DNA from: Epichloe hybrida
Taxonomy: Eukaryota > Ascomycota > Sordariomycetes > Hypocreales > Clavicipitaceae
Assembly (NCBI GenBank): GCA_019022495.1
Contig: JAFEKR010000028.1
Location: 62,001 to 126,000, forward strand
Direction: 5' to 3'
DNA: 64,000 bases
Part shown: one piece after another, positions 1 through 11,422 of the stretch
How positions within the stretch are numbered: the stretch's first letter is position 1
Layout: every line of letters begins with the position of its first letter
Made by a program: the position numbers and the translations under genes
Notes under the pieces: generated by a model
The model's database searches: none
What the model saw: the letters and a program-made list of their open reading frames with translations, nothing else
Told to the model about the DNA's origin: nothing

Positions 1-297
1 TCTGCGCTAAGCGAGATGAAATCTTTTACCAGTTGGAGTGAAAGGGGATGAGAAAGAAGAGAGGGAAAGAACAGCAGTAGAAGTGGAGGAGGATAACGAG
101 TAGACGATAGATTAGCTTTTGATGTACCTCGTGCCTTACACTCAAGTCTGCGCCAAGCGAGATGCAATCTTCACCAGCTAGACTGAAGGACCGATGAGAA
201 AGAAGAGAGAGAAGAGAAAGAACAGAAGTAAAGGTAGGGGACGACAACAAGTAGACGATAGATCAGCTTTTGATGTACCCAGTGCTTTATACTCAAG
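1..297. repeat. imperfect tandem repeat, two ~148-bp units
   Basis: Two successive units start with nearly the same words (tctgcgctaagcgagatg at 1, tctgcgccaagcgagatg at 147). They run in parallel through a purine-rich gagaaagaagagag stretch, gtagacgatagat, agcttttgatgtacc and a closing ctcaag (141-146 and 292-297). Small indels separate them. A third, much more diverged start (tccgctccagagag) follows at 298. No convincing reading frame spans the units. The window begins inside or at the edge of this array, so its full copy number is unknown. Confidence 0.8.
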
Positions 298-933
298 TCC
301 GCTCCAGAGAGAAGGTATCTTATGTAAAGTGAGGAAAAGGTGAGTGGTGAGGCCTCAAGGCGGATTTGCGCGCGGCTCTCCCGGCACTTTCTGCAGGGAA
401 ATTCGCCTTACGTTCTTGCCAGGACTTTGCATTCGTCTAGCTAGTGGCGAGAGCCGAGCAGGTCGCGCTGCTTGATCAAGTGTAAGCACTTGGAGAGGAA
501 AAGAAGTGCAGTGACGTTGTCAAGTTGGGGTTGCTTCTGATGTTGACGACTCTATGGAATGTCTGTCTCCCTGGCACTAAGATGTTTCTGGGCCACGCCG
601 AGTCTATAAATTGATGAGAATCTGAATTGACATCATTTGTTCCGAGCTAAGCATATGTAAATCCATTTACTGGTATCGGATGCTTTGGCGATTCGCTAGC
701 TGAAAGCACACAATTTCCACCTCGAGGCGTTACCACGAACTTGTCATTACACACATGCAGCCTCATAAACCCGAGAACCTTAATCATCCGTGGGGGTATC
801 GTTATTTGCCTAGGTGATGATCCCATAGCCGCAACTCCATCTCCAGCATGCTACATCAAAGCCATATATATCCCGTGTGAATCCAGCAAAGCCAAACCCA
901 GCCAAACCCAGCCCGAAAAAAAAGAAGAAAAAT
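298..933. other. intergenic, 3' side of the J-protein gene
   Basis: I see no gene here. A short direct repeat of the word agccaaacccagcc lies at about 888-915, just before an A-rich run that ends next to the stop codon of the minus-strand J-protein gene. This part probably holds its 3' UTR and polyadenylation region. Confidence 0.5.
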
Positions 934-3614
934 TTAGCCAGTTCGTCTCATCTTGTCTCTATATGCCATGAACTCACGTATCCGATCCTGATGTTCAATA
1001 CATGCATCCATCCACCGTCGTCTAACATCATTGTCTTGTTGCACCCAGTTAAAATATTCCTGCATCTCCGTATCGCCACGTGCCCCTAGGAACCCATATC
1101 CCTTGGCTTCTCTCGTTCCAGATATCAGAGATTTTCTTGTAGCAAAATGGTCCACTACTTGACCATTGAAGGAATCCCATTGGCGCAAGTAATCTTCAAA
1201 ATCTGCCAGGTACTTGTTCCACGACGCAGTGTTTGGCTTCATTCCTTCTATAGCAACGGTAGCGTGTAAGCGCGGCGCCACGGGGGGCTCGGGAAATTCC
1301 AACGGCTGTGGGTTAGATAACCTGCCAGGGGGGAAATCCGAGGCCTTGCTTTCAAAAGGCAAATTATCCTTCAAGCTACTGAATGAGCCGAGTCCTTCCT
1401 TTTGCTGGGCGAGCGGAGCCACGTTCTTCAAATCTGCGAAGCTGGCTCTGAACTCTTCGCTGTCCTCTGATCCGGCAGCGTTTGCATCGAGGGGGATCTT
1501 CGCAGGACGTTGTGGCATCTCCTCAGACGAGGCACCATCGACATTGCCAGCTCGCCACTCTGGCCGAGATGGTTCAACGTGGATATTTCGCGCAAATTCA
1601 GCTTTCAGACCTTCTGAAGATGGTGTGTCGATGTCCATGGCTTGTGGGCTGCCTGTCGCTACTGGGCGTGCCTGCGCCTGTGCACTCCTCCCGCGCCAGT
1701 CGTATGTCTCTTCTTCGCTGCTGCTTTCTTCAACCGACGCAGGTGTTCCTGCCGTTGGCTTAGCTTTTGATCTTCTAGAATTGGCTCGACTGGTACGCGT
1801 CGGCGAGACGGACGGGCCGGGTACCGGCTGTGGCACAAATGTCTGCGGTCCGAACTTGTCGCTCCACCCCTCAGCATTGAAACCGCTCTCGGCCTGCGAA
1901 GCATTGGAGGTAGTATTAGTACTATCATTGCGGCGCATGGCAGGACGCTTAATATGCGATCGGCGAGTTCGGCGACTGCCAGGGGAAGGCCAGTTACCCA
2001 CTTTCGCATCAGCGTCTCCCGTGCCTGCGTTGAATTGCCAAGTATTTGAGCCCTCATCGTTGGCGAAACTCGTGTTAATATCGTCAACGCTGCTCTTTGC
2101 AAAGCCATTTCCACCCGACATTGTACCTGCCTCTCTGAACGTGTCATCGTCCACGGGAAAGCTGAAGCTGTTGTTTCGACGTTGGTTAGTCAGTTTTTCA
2201 TGTTGCAATTTATTCTCATAAGAATTCATGGATACGCCCCATGAGATCTTCCTGTTTGGACACAGGCTATCATCCTTGAAGTTAATGAGCTCATTGAGGA
2301 TGCTGGTCTGCTTCCGCTCGAAAGAAATAGATGTGACACTGTCACAGTTGGTTCCACTCGGAGGTATATCTGTATTAATGGTTCTTGAACTTTCAAGTTC
2401 TATAGTCGGGGATAGGTGCTTGGTGCCAGTGTTTGGTGGGGTTGACTTGGGTGTCAAAGAATTTTGCGATGCAGAGCAAGCTTGACTGTAGGGGTTTCCA
2501 TACATTGAAGGTCCGTCCATGTTATTCGATGCTGTTATTTTGTGAGTTAGCAAAGCAAAACTGACAGCACAGACAAGATACTGTTCGATCGACATACATT
2601 TGTTTTCGGTGCCAAAGTCTGGAGTTGACGTCTGAACGGGGTCCGGGTTCGCAGGTCCAGCATTTGATCCAGCATCGGGGCGAGATTTGAAGGGGCTTCT
2701 AGTGTATGATGCAGTGTCTCCATTCGCATTCGCACTCTGGGGCTGTTGGCCACTATTTGGGTCCTGGCCCGGCCGTGTCGAGGTACTTGAGTTGTTTTTC
2801 TCCCTGAACCGGCTCAGAGGATCAGCCATCGGGTTTGGCCCAGGTCTTTGAGGTGGAGGCAGAGGTACGTCTCGACGCTCGGAACTCGAATAATTCCGAC
2901 TCGACACGGGAGGCTCGTCACCCGGCATGGTCGAGCGAGGATAGTATCCGGACTTTTTGGAGCCAAACGAGGCTTCGGCTCGCTGCCTCGCAGATTCGGT
3001 GCGTGGAGGTTGTCGCGGTGGTGGAGGAGGAGGAGGTTCAGTCGGCCGGGGCTCTTTCTGCGCATTCTTGCGCATATTCTCGAATGCTTTGGCGGCGTTC
3101 CTCTTGGCCTCGTGATCTGACCCGAACGTCTGCTTCGCTGTAGGTGGAACACCACTTGAGAACCTCGTCTGCCATCGTTGAGCCCCCGACTGCGCATTCT
3201 TGGAGTTTTGTGTATTTCGCGCGGCGTTTGCTCCAGCATTCGTCCGTCGGGGCGGCGTTGGAAATTGTGCACCAGCATTGGCCCAGGGATTGCCTTTGAC
3301 GCCAGAGGCCCCAGGATATCGGCTGCGTCCAAGTATGGCATCGTATCTGGACTTTTCACTTGGGTCGGAGAGAACTTCGTTGGCGGCCTGGATTATTTGG
3401 AACTTTGCATTGACCTCTTGTTCTCGGCCAGGGTTTCTGTCCGGGTGATATTTGAGAGCTGTGCCACCAAGGTCAGCGCAATATCCGATAAGCAAATATC
3501 TCGTGCAGCCAAGAGCGATGTCCTACCCAGCTTTCGAAACTGCTTCTTGACATCGTTTATGTCTGCATCTCGAGGCAGTTCAAGGTCAGCGTAGTAATCC
3601 CTTTGAGCTGCCAT
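934..3614 (-). CDS. J-domain (DnaJ/HSP40) protein, large disordered tail
   Basis: Exons, minus strand: 3527..3614, 2598..3458 and 934..2531, giving 848 aa. The J domain is at the N-terminus (about residues 5-70). It opens with DYYADLELPRDADINDVKKQ, and exon 1 joins exon 2 as RKLG|ALKYHPDRNPG, placing the essential HPD tripeptide right after the first intron. The rest is low complexity: Pro-, Ser- and Gln-rich, with a PPPPPPP-type run near residue 170 and few predicted globular parts until a moderately ordered C-terminal ~100 aa. J proteins stimulate Hsp70 ATPase; the client and location of this one are unknown. The second intron (2532..2597) is 66 nt and in frame, so retaining it would add 22 residues without a stop. 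The start at 3614 is the first ATG before the J domain. Confidence 0.88.
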
Positions 3615-4733
3615 GACGCCGGGCTAGGCAAGTCGCCAAGGACAGGAGACTAGAGTGATGCAATGGGCTTCCGAGGGATTCTCTCCAACCAGCATAGCAG
3701 TCGCTCGCGTGACAAGGGGCGCGTCGTTTTTGAAGATGGTTCCACGACGAGAGAATTCGTCTGTTCGGTCACCGGGTTGGAGCAAATAGCAAAGTCTAGA
3801 AGAATGGAAACGAGACCTAGGTCATGGCAAGACAACAACATCAGCAATCCATAAGCAGAACACAGTGAAGGATGGCAGTGCGACTGGTCGGTCATCCACG
3901 GCACACTCGGGTCAGATGACGACGAGAAGCTGCAGCTACAAATGTCAGGCTATGGATTCAGCTTACCGATACCACGACGGCTCATCGACCGGGAGAAACT
4001 GCAAGAAAAGGTGACAGTGTGATTAGAGCTACAAGAATGGTGGAGTGTGAAGTTTTGGATCGAAGCCGGTTTTCGTCACGGCCGTCGCGTTTGCGCCTGT
4101 TTGCATGCAGTGCAGAGGCAGCCTGTCCCTGTCTGCCTGCCTGTGCCGTGCCTATGAAAGACGTGGGGGAGGATTGGGATGGTCCCCGCGGTGACGCAGC
4201 GTGGGTCGCAGGTGTGTCGCACAGCCGTGGCAGTGGCAGTGGCAGTGGCAGTGGCAGGAGTGGTGCAGCCAGGGGCAGGGGGTGATGGATGGGTGATGAT
4301 GACAAGTTGGTTTTGGCCTCACTTTCCATTCATCATGACTCGTTGTCGTTTCTTCCCTCCGTTGGCCGATGATCGATTCCTACCCGCACCGCAATCAACG
4401 TGGCGTCCAGGTCAACCGAGCACTAATAATTCGAACTGCTAGTTTCAGGGTCCGGCCAAAGGGTTTCACTTTTCATGCCGACACCCCTCCCAAGCTTTGT
4501 CTGACCAATTCAAGTAGACCTTTGTTGCTCGTCACCACAACAAGAACTGCACGGGGCGTCAGCCCGCATCTCCCCGACAAGCGCAATCGCAGATGAGAAT
4601 ATAGATAGCCTGTCAGCTGCAGCACTTCGATTCTGACCTGCACCGAACACCAAGCGGCAAATATGCTCGAAACACTGAATAGTGGATTTCTCATGTACTA
4701 TATGCAATTACATAGCTCGCCTGACTCATCCCC
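3615..4733. other. intergenic: J-protein promoter side and CUE gene 3' side
   Basis: Both neighbours are on minus, so this 1.1 kb contains the J-protein promoter and the 3' region of the CUE gene. The only clear structure is a (CAGTGG)4 microsatellite at 4231-4254. Small open frames here have no recognisable protein content. Confidence 0.5.
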
Positions 4734-5424
4734 TCATCGCTCTGTCTGTGCCTTTTCCGCTTCAATCTTGGCCTCCATCTTCCTCCTCGCTGCCAAAATC
4801 ATCTCGTCCCGTCTTCTCTGCAGAGCCGATTGCCTCTCTTCGCGATTTGAGCTCCACCCCTTGCTCTTGGTCTCTGCCTCCTGGCCCCGTTCGGCGACCT
4901 TGCTCTTGAGGTTGTAACGCGTGATCAGATCTGGCTGCGACGACTTGTCAGCTTGCCTAGTTGCAGAGGCTGTGCTTGTCCCAGAGTGAGGTTGACCCGG
5001 CGGTGGGGGCGGTTGAAACGTGACCGGAGGCTACAGTAGACGCAAAAAAAAAAAAAAAACCGTTAGCAAAAAGGTTTCTGTAAAAATGTTTCCACACGCA
5101 GTCGTGAAAAGGCGGCGCATTTTTGTAACAAAACAGGTCCTCATATCAACATACCGCTTCCAAGCGACCAGCCAAAATCCGCTCCGTTGTATTCTGTATG
5201 CTGCCACCATTGCGCTGCAAATCCCACAAGACACTCCGTCTGTCTGTCTGGGGAAAAATCTGTTGTATCCGCTCCACAGCTAATTCACGCGATCTGCGGA
5301 TGTCTTCGGGTGACCTTGAAGGTCGGGAGGTCTGGGCCCCGGAAAAGAAAAGGTACCGTAGAATCAGTCCAGAGAGGAGCAAAATCCCTGCTAAATATGG
5401 CAATGAAACCTGTTCGTTGGCCAT
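4734..5424 (-). CDS. CUE-domain ER membrane protein (Cue1/Cue4-like)
   Basis: Two exons, 5155..5424 and 4734..5030, give 188 aa; the 124-nt intron (5031..5154) sits exactly between codons. An N-terminal hydrophobic segment (about residues 8-27, LPYLAGILLLSGLILRYLFF) is a likely membrane anchor. A CUE ubiquitin-binding domain follows at about residues 40-88, with the family's FPQ motif (IQQIFPQTDRRSVLWDL) and an NGG turn. The second exon has a proline-rich linker, then DLITRYNLKSKV and a basic, charged C-terminus. In yeast, Cue1 anchors the E2 enzyme Ubc7 at the ER for ER-associated degradation. The anchor-plus-CUE layout fits that role, but the C-terminal Ubc7-binding region cannot be confirmed by eye, so a Cue4-like protein is equally possible. 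Confidence 0.82.
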
Positions 5425-6276
5425 TGTTGCTTACGCCGAGCCCCCAGGGCGGTGGAAGATTTGCTCGGATTCTTTAGTTCGAACGAGAGTACGTCGTGGT
5501 GAGCGGTGGTAGTTGCGCGATGAGGAGGCAGGGGCGCCCAATGATGCGATCAAGATGCCGCCAAGACTGGTGGAATTCTACTGGTGGAATTCTCCAGCAG
5601 AATGGAAGCTACTGCTTGAACGCGCTATTTGATAGCAGAGTCGCGGATGAACAAAGTGTAGACAAGAGCATTGCGGTGCATGTGAGGTGAGGTGGCCGGA
5701 GCCAGAAGCCCTGGCGACTACGGAGTACGAAAGTACTTGGAGGTCAGGTGGAACCTCGGCTAACAACAATAACGACCCAACGGATCCTGCCCGACAAAGT
5801 TTCAGGCACGCGACACGTCTAATAACCAATAATACACTGTAGCCAATCCGATTGGCTTTGTGCCTGTTTAAAGCATGGTGAAGTAATCCGTAGGCCCAAG
5901 TACTCCCGACACTCAAATTTCCATCATCCATGCATAGGCTTTGATTCCGTCATAGAAATGACAACGCTGCCGACGAGAAGAGAGAGCATCGGCTCGAGAT
6001 CATACATAGGCACTTCATGTATTGCGGGGCACAGAAAAACTACGCCTCTCCGCGCTCTATCATCTGGATGATGACCCGCCCAAGATAACCCAGCAATGCA
6101 CTCAACAGTCCCAAAACTTTCTGGCCACTAGAACATGCCCATTCACTGCGACGAGAAATAGTAACCCTGCCCTTTGATGGTTCAACGCCGAATAGCCCTT
6201 AGAATCAGCTCATGAAGCCACATTCAACAACATCGCCATAGACCCCGTCGGCGCCCATTCGCTGTCTGCGTCAGCA
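5425..6276. other. intergenic: CUE gene promoter and NOT2 3' side
   Basis: No gene is supported in this 850 bp. It includes a 14-bp tandem duplication (actggtggaattct twice, about 5567-5594) and one copy of the dispersed word TACGGAGTAC at 5720-5729. It should hold the promoter of the CUE-domain gene and the NOT2 terminator, both on minus. Confidence 0.5.
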
Positions 6277-8738
6277 TTATGGTATCGTTGGTGCTTGACT
6301 CAGCGTAGTATCCAAGTCACCGTAGAACAGGTTCATTTCTCGCTGCGAAAGTAAAACGTTAGTGACTGAGGCATAGCGTCACTCTTTGGCTAACCTTACT
6401 CTGTCTTTTCGCCATTGTTCAGCATCCCAAACAATGTAAAAGCCTCGTTCATGATTTGGACTCAAGATCTGTGGCGTCATGTGCTCATCTTTGGTGAGCC
6501 AGATCTGATGCTTTTTATGCCATCTCCAATTGCGGGAGTGCCTATCCGTTTGATTAGAATTCCCCAATTTCATGGACAACGAGAACGGGGAATCGTGTAT
6601 CTCACAATTCCTGAGCAGCTAGTTGCTGTTTGGCGTCTAATGGGCTGCCGTAAAAGATCCAGAAAAGAGTTTCCTCGTTGAAGTTCTGTATTTTGCTCTC
6701 AATGGGCTGCACATTGGTCACATTGTAACACTCCGGCAGGCGAACCTTGGTAGCTGCCATGGTTGGCCGTGGGGGTACATCGTCAAAAAGAGAGTATACT
6801 TGTGATGTAATCATTCTGAGAGCGTCAAAAAGGTGAGCGGCGTCAGTTGCGGTCAGACAATCGACTTACTCTTGTGAGTTCATGTCCAGTCCCATCGTGT
6901 TTGGGTCCATTCCTACGATCAATGCCTGGTAGTCCGGATTGTTATTCATTAACGTCCGCAATCCCTTGATCCCGAATTTGTCACTTTCGCTCATTCCAGC
7001 AAGAGGGTCGACTGCTTCTGGAGCATGTGTCTCCTTGTCATCCCTCGGCTTTGTAGATAGATCGTCGTTTCCTATCGCACCCAGCGAATTTGAGGCTGTG
7101 CCCTCCGCGATCCCGGACTTGCCACCTCTCAAGGTAGACTTTTGCCTACTGTCTTCGTCCGCTGCTGATCGCTTGGACTCTTGATTACGTGGCGGTCCTA
7201 ATCGTGTTAGCTACACAACTAGCAAATCAGGCTATGAAGGGTCGCGGCGCACCAATACCGGGCGGTGACCGAGCGTCGTTGACTCGACTATTGGCGGATA
7301 GCGCATTAAGCAGACCATTTCCTCTATGTAGGCCCGAGGCCCCATGTTGCGACCCAAACGCAAATGACATCAGATTTGCGCTGCGGGCCGATCCAATTTC
7401 CCCATTACTACCTCTATTCAATGGGGGGAAGTCGTCTGCAGTGCTTGGCTGTCCTTGGGAGGCGGATGATATATTCCCTTGGTTTCCGAATCTGAATGAA
7501 CCTTGGTTGCTGGGCATGCAGGAGGATCCCCCTCCAAACATGTCTTCTAGGGCCCCTTGCTGAGACGAGACCGGGGTGCCTTGATTGCGCTGGACAGGAC
7601 CACTGAGATTCCTGGATCCTCCAGAAGCCCACATGGATGCTGAATTGCCGCTGTTTAGTTGAGAATTGTTAGATAATGAAGGAAATTCCCTGCGAATATG
7701 ATTAGTACGTGTTCGCGTCCGTGAACAGATGCAACAATGAAAACCATGTTTTGGAACCAAGGGCAGCGGGAATGCAAGGGGAAACGGCATAAGTTTACCC
7801 CTTGAGAGCAGCGGCATAATCGAGAGTAGACGGCTTCGCGGGTGATGGCCTGGGCCCCCGTATCTCGTCGGTGTTCACATTCGCCATAGCTCAGGAAGAA
7901 GAAAAATTAAACCAAGTCATGACACAAAGAAAACGGGTAGACCAGTAGGTCGGGGCTGAAACAAAACAAGAACAATGGCATGGTGAAGAAAAAGTGAGTT
8001 GCAAGATGCGGCAGGCACGTACGACAGATCCAAGGGGGTGGCAGGTTGCGACCCGCTCAAACTTGGCGCAAAACTGACGTTTCCTCCCAATTGTCGAACT
8101 TGGTTTTGGAAACCAGCACCTCCCATCGGAACATTACCACCGAACGCCCATCCAGATCCATTATTTGTTGCTTCGATAGCATAGAAAAATTAGCATATGA
8201 GATGGAATGGTTGAAAACGACGAGTCTATCGCGGGGTTCAACCTTCGTACCTAGCTTTCCATTAGGTAGGCGACTCGAAACCGACCGCCCGGATGGTTGA
8301 TTCTGTTGCTGTCCCCCAAAATTTCCAGGCATGCCTCTCATAGACTGCGGCACTGGTCCTAATTATGAACAACACGCGTCAGCTCAGTCCACTGCAGTGT
8401 GCACATAGGAATCAAAAGCCGGCTTGTTTGGCGTCGCCCTGTAGTTTAGCCGCCACAACGCATCTTGAAAGACCAAGTGCTCTCTAGACTCAGCAACAAA
8501 CGTTGCTTGTGACGCCGCTTGGCTGTTGCGGCCGAAGAAGTGGCCTCAGCGGTCAGGAGAGGCTACACGAGATTGCACTGAGCAATTCTCGCCCCAAAGA
8601 TGTGACAAATGCATTGATCAGGTGGCTAGCGAGCGAAGTGCTCGGTAATGGAAGCATCTGGCGGCGGAGCCAGAAGCGCGGAATATTGAATCTGTGAAGT
8701 GGTTGAGGACTTGGGCGTGCCCTACCTGGCCGGTTCAT
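6277..8738 (-). CDS. NOT2: CCR4-NOT complex subunit NOT2 (CNOT2/Cdc36)
   Basis: Eight exons, minus strand: 8726..8738, 8251..8358, 8023..8170, 7253..7689, 6870..7197, 6606..6815, 6400..6541 and 6277..6342, giving 483 aa. The first exon encodes only MNRPG and is followed by a 367-nt intron. The N-terminal half is Gly/Asn/Ser-rich and disordered, with an EFPSLSN word near residue 90. The C-terminal NOT box (about residues 345-480) contains LPECYNVTNVQP, ETLFWIFYGSPLDAKQQLAA, RNWRWHKKHQIWLTKDE and GFYIVWDAEQWRKDRREMN, which identify NOT2. NOT2 pairs with NOT3/5 and NOT1 in the cytoplasmic deadenylase and transcription-regulating complex. The 333-nt intron after exon 3 contains a possible alternative first exon. 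Confidence 0.93.
7799..7887 (-). other. possible alternative first exon of NOT2
   Basis: Inside the 333-nt NOT2 intron 7690..8022, an ATG at 7887 opens a 29-codon frame (starting MANVNTDEIRGPRPSPAK and ending YAAALKG). It ends at a GTAAAC donor in phase 2, the phase needed to splice to NOT2 exon 4 at 7689. The joined product would begin with this peptide in place of the first 89 residues. A normal NOT2 transcript would skip it, because the only upstream acceptor (GAG before 7889) puts it out of frame with exon 3. No transcript evidence is available. Confidence 0.4.
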
Positions 8739-9194
8739 GATGTCTCGCGACCGCAAGAAGTCGATGTTGTGGATCGCGTCGTCGGTGCGAGGTCGAAGAT
8801 TTCGCAACAACAACAAAAATTGAGATCGCGGTGTCGCTCCGTGCGTGGTCGTGGCCTTGGGTTTCTTCGAATTCAAAGCAAGATCTGGTGACAAGCGTTG
8901 TGTTGACATCGATAACCAGAAAAGGCTAATAACAAGGCTCAAACCAACGAAGTTGCTGTCCGGATTCAAGTGGGTCCGTGCCGAGAGCGGCAATTGGTGC
9001 CAATCACGCACACATTTCGCCCACCGCCTTCGCCAAGGCTGAGAAAGGGCTCGAAAAGCTCCGGATCCCTGGGACATGCGACATGCAGCAATCAACATCT
9101 CGGCTTTAAAGCAACGACATCAGTAGCTTGGCGCAATGGAAGCGGCGACTCTCCGAGCAACATGTTTGTCGGTTCCCTTTGGGGCCTCTGCCGC
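8739..9194. other. intergenic: NOT2 promoter and 5' UTR, ZNG1 3' side
   Basis: This 456 bp separates two minus-strand genes. I see no distinct motif. It must carry the NOT2 promoter and 5' leader and the 3' end of the ZNG1 transcript. Confidence 0.5.
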
Positions 9195-10670
9195 CTATTG
9201 AATGCTCTGGTTAAAGCTTTGTACAAAATCTGCCTCCAACAGTTTTCTCCCTATAAAAATAATCTTCCCTTGCTCTGGCTGCGTTTCTCCTGATTCGGGG
9301 GCATCACTCAGTTCAAAAACCTCACGTACGCCCTGCACCATCTTGGCCTTTCCATCACTCAATACAATACGACCCTTGGACCTATGGATCTCGAAGACGT
9401 CCTCGCTGTTACTCTCTGGAAATTTGTTGTCCCAAAGGACGGACCGCAACCACTTATCCACGTCCTTCACCTTGGACGGATTAAGACGTGGCACTGGTAT
9501 GGACATGGTGGAAATCGTCTAAACCGTCAGCTGGAGTGGGCCACGGCATTGATTGACAAGGGCCCTCCCGTGATTCAACTTACAGGATCTAGGTGGCTGT
9601 GGCCTACTATTCGTTCGTCTGCATCGTTGAACTGGTCATAGGCATGCAAGTCGAGCAAGAATCCCCTTAGTTGAGGCACCTCACTCTTTTCGGTAATATG
9701 CAGTTTCGCCAGACCGTTGATGGACTGAACTCGAGCCTTGACTAGCTCCAGCTCATCTTTTGTTACAAGATCTGACTTGTTGATCACAATGACATCAGCA
9801 TGAGAAATTTGTACGTGCGCCGTTGTCATAAGCGGCCCGTGGTCGTCTCGGTCTTGGTGACCCTCAACTCTCCCGGATGGATCGTCCAAGCTTAGCAGCA
9901 CGTTCTTGGCATCCACCAGGGTGACAATACCATCCAAATATATAGTGCTGCCCAAGCCGGCATCGACCCAGAAAAGGGGCGCAATGTTTCCCGGATCGGC
10001 CAGACCCGTCGTTTCCAGCAGGATGTAATCAAACGCGCCCTTCTTCTCCATCAACGACTCAATGGCATTGACGCCAGTATCCCTATCAAAATTAGGACAC
10101 GCAAACAACTTTGATGTACAGGAGATATTCACTTGACCGAGCAGCAAATACAGCCATTCCCCACATCTAGCCACTCCTCAACTCTGTCGTCGCCTTGATT
10201 GACGGTGAGCGATTTCTCGATGTCCAGTGCTGCTCAGGGTTAGAACCGAGTTGTCATGCGTTGCCAATCACTGCCTTGACCTACAATCTCCGAACTCTTT
10301 TTCCAATGGCGGGAAACATGGTTTCGACTGTCAGTAAACTCCTCGGTACTATTCAACGTTTATTGAGCAAAGCCAAAGGCAAGTAACTTGGGCACACCAA
10401 CCATTCATGATTACGGCAATCTTCTTGCCATGCTGAGCTGTGAGGATGTAGTTCAGCAACGTTGTTTTCCCAGCACCCAAGTAGCCTAGATAATGAATTA
10501 GACAAGAATTTTCAGAGAACAAACTCCAAGCTTGGATCAAGAGAAACAACTGGGAATCGCCAACCAGTCACGATTGTAATGGGAACTTTCACAGAAGCTT
10601 CCTCATCTTCCCGCTGAACCTGCCCCGCAGTGTCGACCAGCTCTGGAGGGGCATCGTCATCGAAGTCCAT
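9195..10670 (-). CDS. ZNG1: CobW/G3E-family GTPase, ZNG1-type zinc chaperone
   Basis: Six exons, minus strand: 10565..10670, 10402..10485, 10285..10296, 10133..10229, 9584..10082 and 9195..9518, giving 373 aa. Exon 2 encodes the Walker A loop [20 protein letters not shown]. Exon 3 is a 12-nt microexon giving EFGD. Then come the metal motif [15 protein letters not shown], the switch [13 protein letters not shown] and the guanine motif NKSDL; the last exon is the CobW C-terminal domain. This is the fungal ortholog type of CBWD/ZNG1, which delivers zinc to methionine aminopeptidase 1. The N-terminal target-binding motif, CPELVPI in animals, reads APPELV here, without the cysteine. The first two exons are repeated intact just upstream, so the true start could be 10985 instead. 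Confidence 0.9.
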
Positions 10671-11013
10671 TGTCAATCAAAAAAAAAATGGAACGAACTA
10701 ACTTGGGCACACCAACCATTCATGATTACGGCAATCTTCTTGCCATGCTGAGCTGTGAGGATGTAGTTCAGCAACGTTGTTTTCCCAGCACCCAAGTAGC
10801 CTAGATAATGAATTAGACAAGAATTTTCAGAGAACAAACTCCAAGCTTGGATCAAGAGAAACAACTGGGAATCGCCAACCAGTCACGATTGTAATGGGAA
10901 CTTTCACAGAAGCTTCCTCATCTTCCCGCTGAACCTGCCCCGCAGTGTCGACCAGCTCTGGAGGGGCATCGTCATCGAAGTCCATTGTCAATCAAAAAAA
11001 AATGGAACGAACT
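10384..11013 (-). repeat. 315-bp tandem duplication of ZNG1 5' exons
   Basis: Bases 10384-10698 recur directly at 10699-11013. I found the two copies identical by reading except for one A in a homopolymer (10 A versus 9 A). Each copy contains the ZNG1 start codon (10670 and 10985), exon 1, intron 1, exon 2 with the Walker A loop, and the start of intron 2. The introns on both sides of exon 2 are phase 1, so a duplicated exon 2 (84 nt) can be included or skipped without shifting frame. Such near-identity means either a very recent duplication or an assembly artefact. Confidence 0.9.
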
Positions 11014-11422
11014 TGTTTCTGGACGTGATGAGAGGAGGGGGTTCGTGTCGAAACGCAGATTTTCAACGTTCAGTTTCCTCTTTCCAGGTGAACAAAGAAT
11101 TGTATAAGAGTGAAGAGTGAAGAGCTCAACGTTGGCCACCAAAAGAATGAACACGATAGGTCAGAACTTCAAGTTTTGGTAAGAAAAGGTGGATTCGAAT
11201 TCCCCCTACCAATCGAAGCCGAGTCGAAGCTACGGAGTACGCCCCGCTAAAAGCCGCTTTCAACCAGTCAGTCAATGGCTGCCAGGACCCAGGACAGATC
11301 AGATGCAACATCCGGGCAACATCCGGGCAACATCCGGGCAACATCACGAAGCTGACAACTTCTCCAGTGCTACCTTTTTCGCATCTCGGCCTCGTCCCCT
11401 TCGAATTGCCCACCCCCCAGCG
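10986..11422. promoter_or_regulatory. divergent promoter region ZNG1 / MOB3
   Basis: This 437-bp region lies between the outermost ZNG1 start codon (minus) and the MOB3 start (plus), so it should drive both. It contains one TACGGAGTAC word (11231-11240) and a tandem 11-bp repeat, caacatccggg, in three full copies plus a partial one (about 11307-11345). I see no clear TATA box. Confidence 0.55.

Noticed and set aside
9584..9641. Plus-strand frames across the ZNG1 exons
   Set aside because: They are shadows of the minus-strand ZNG1 coding sequence, which has all G3E GTPase motifs.
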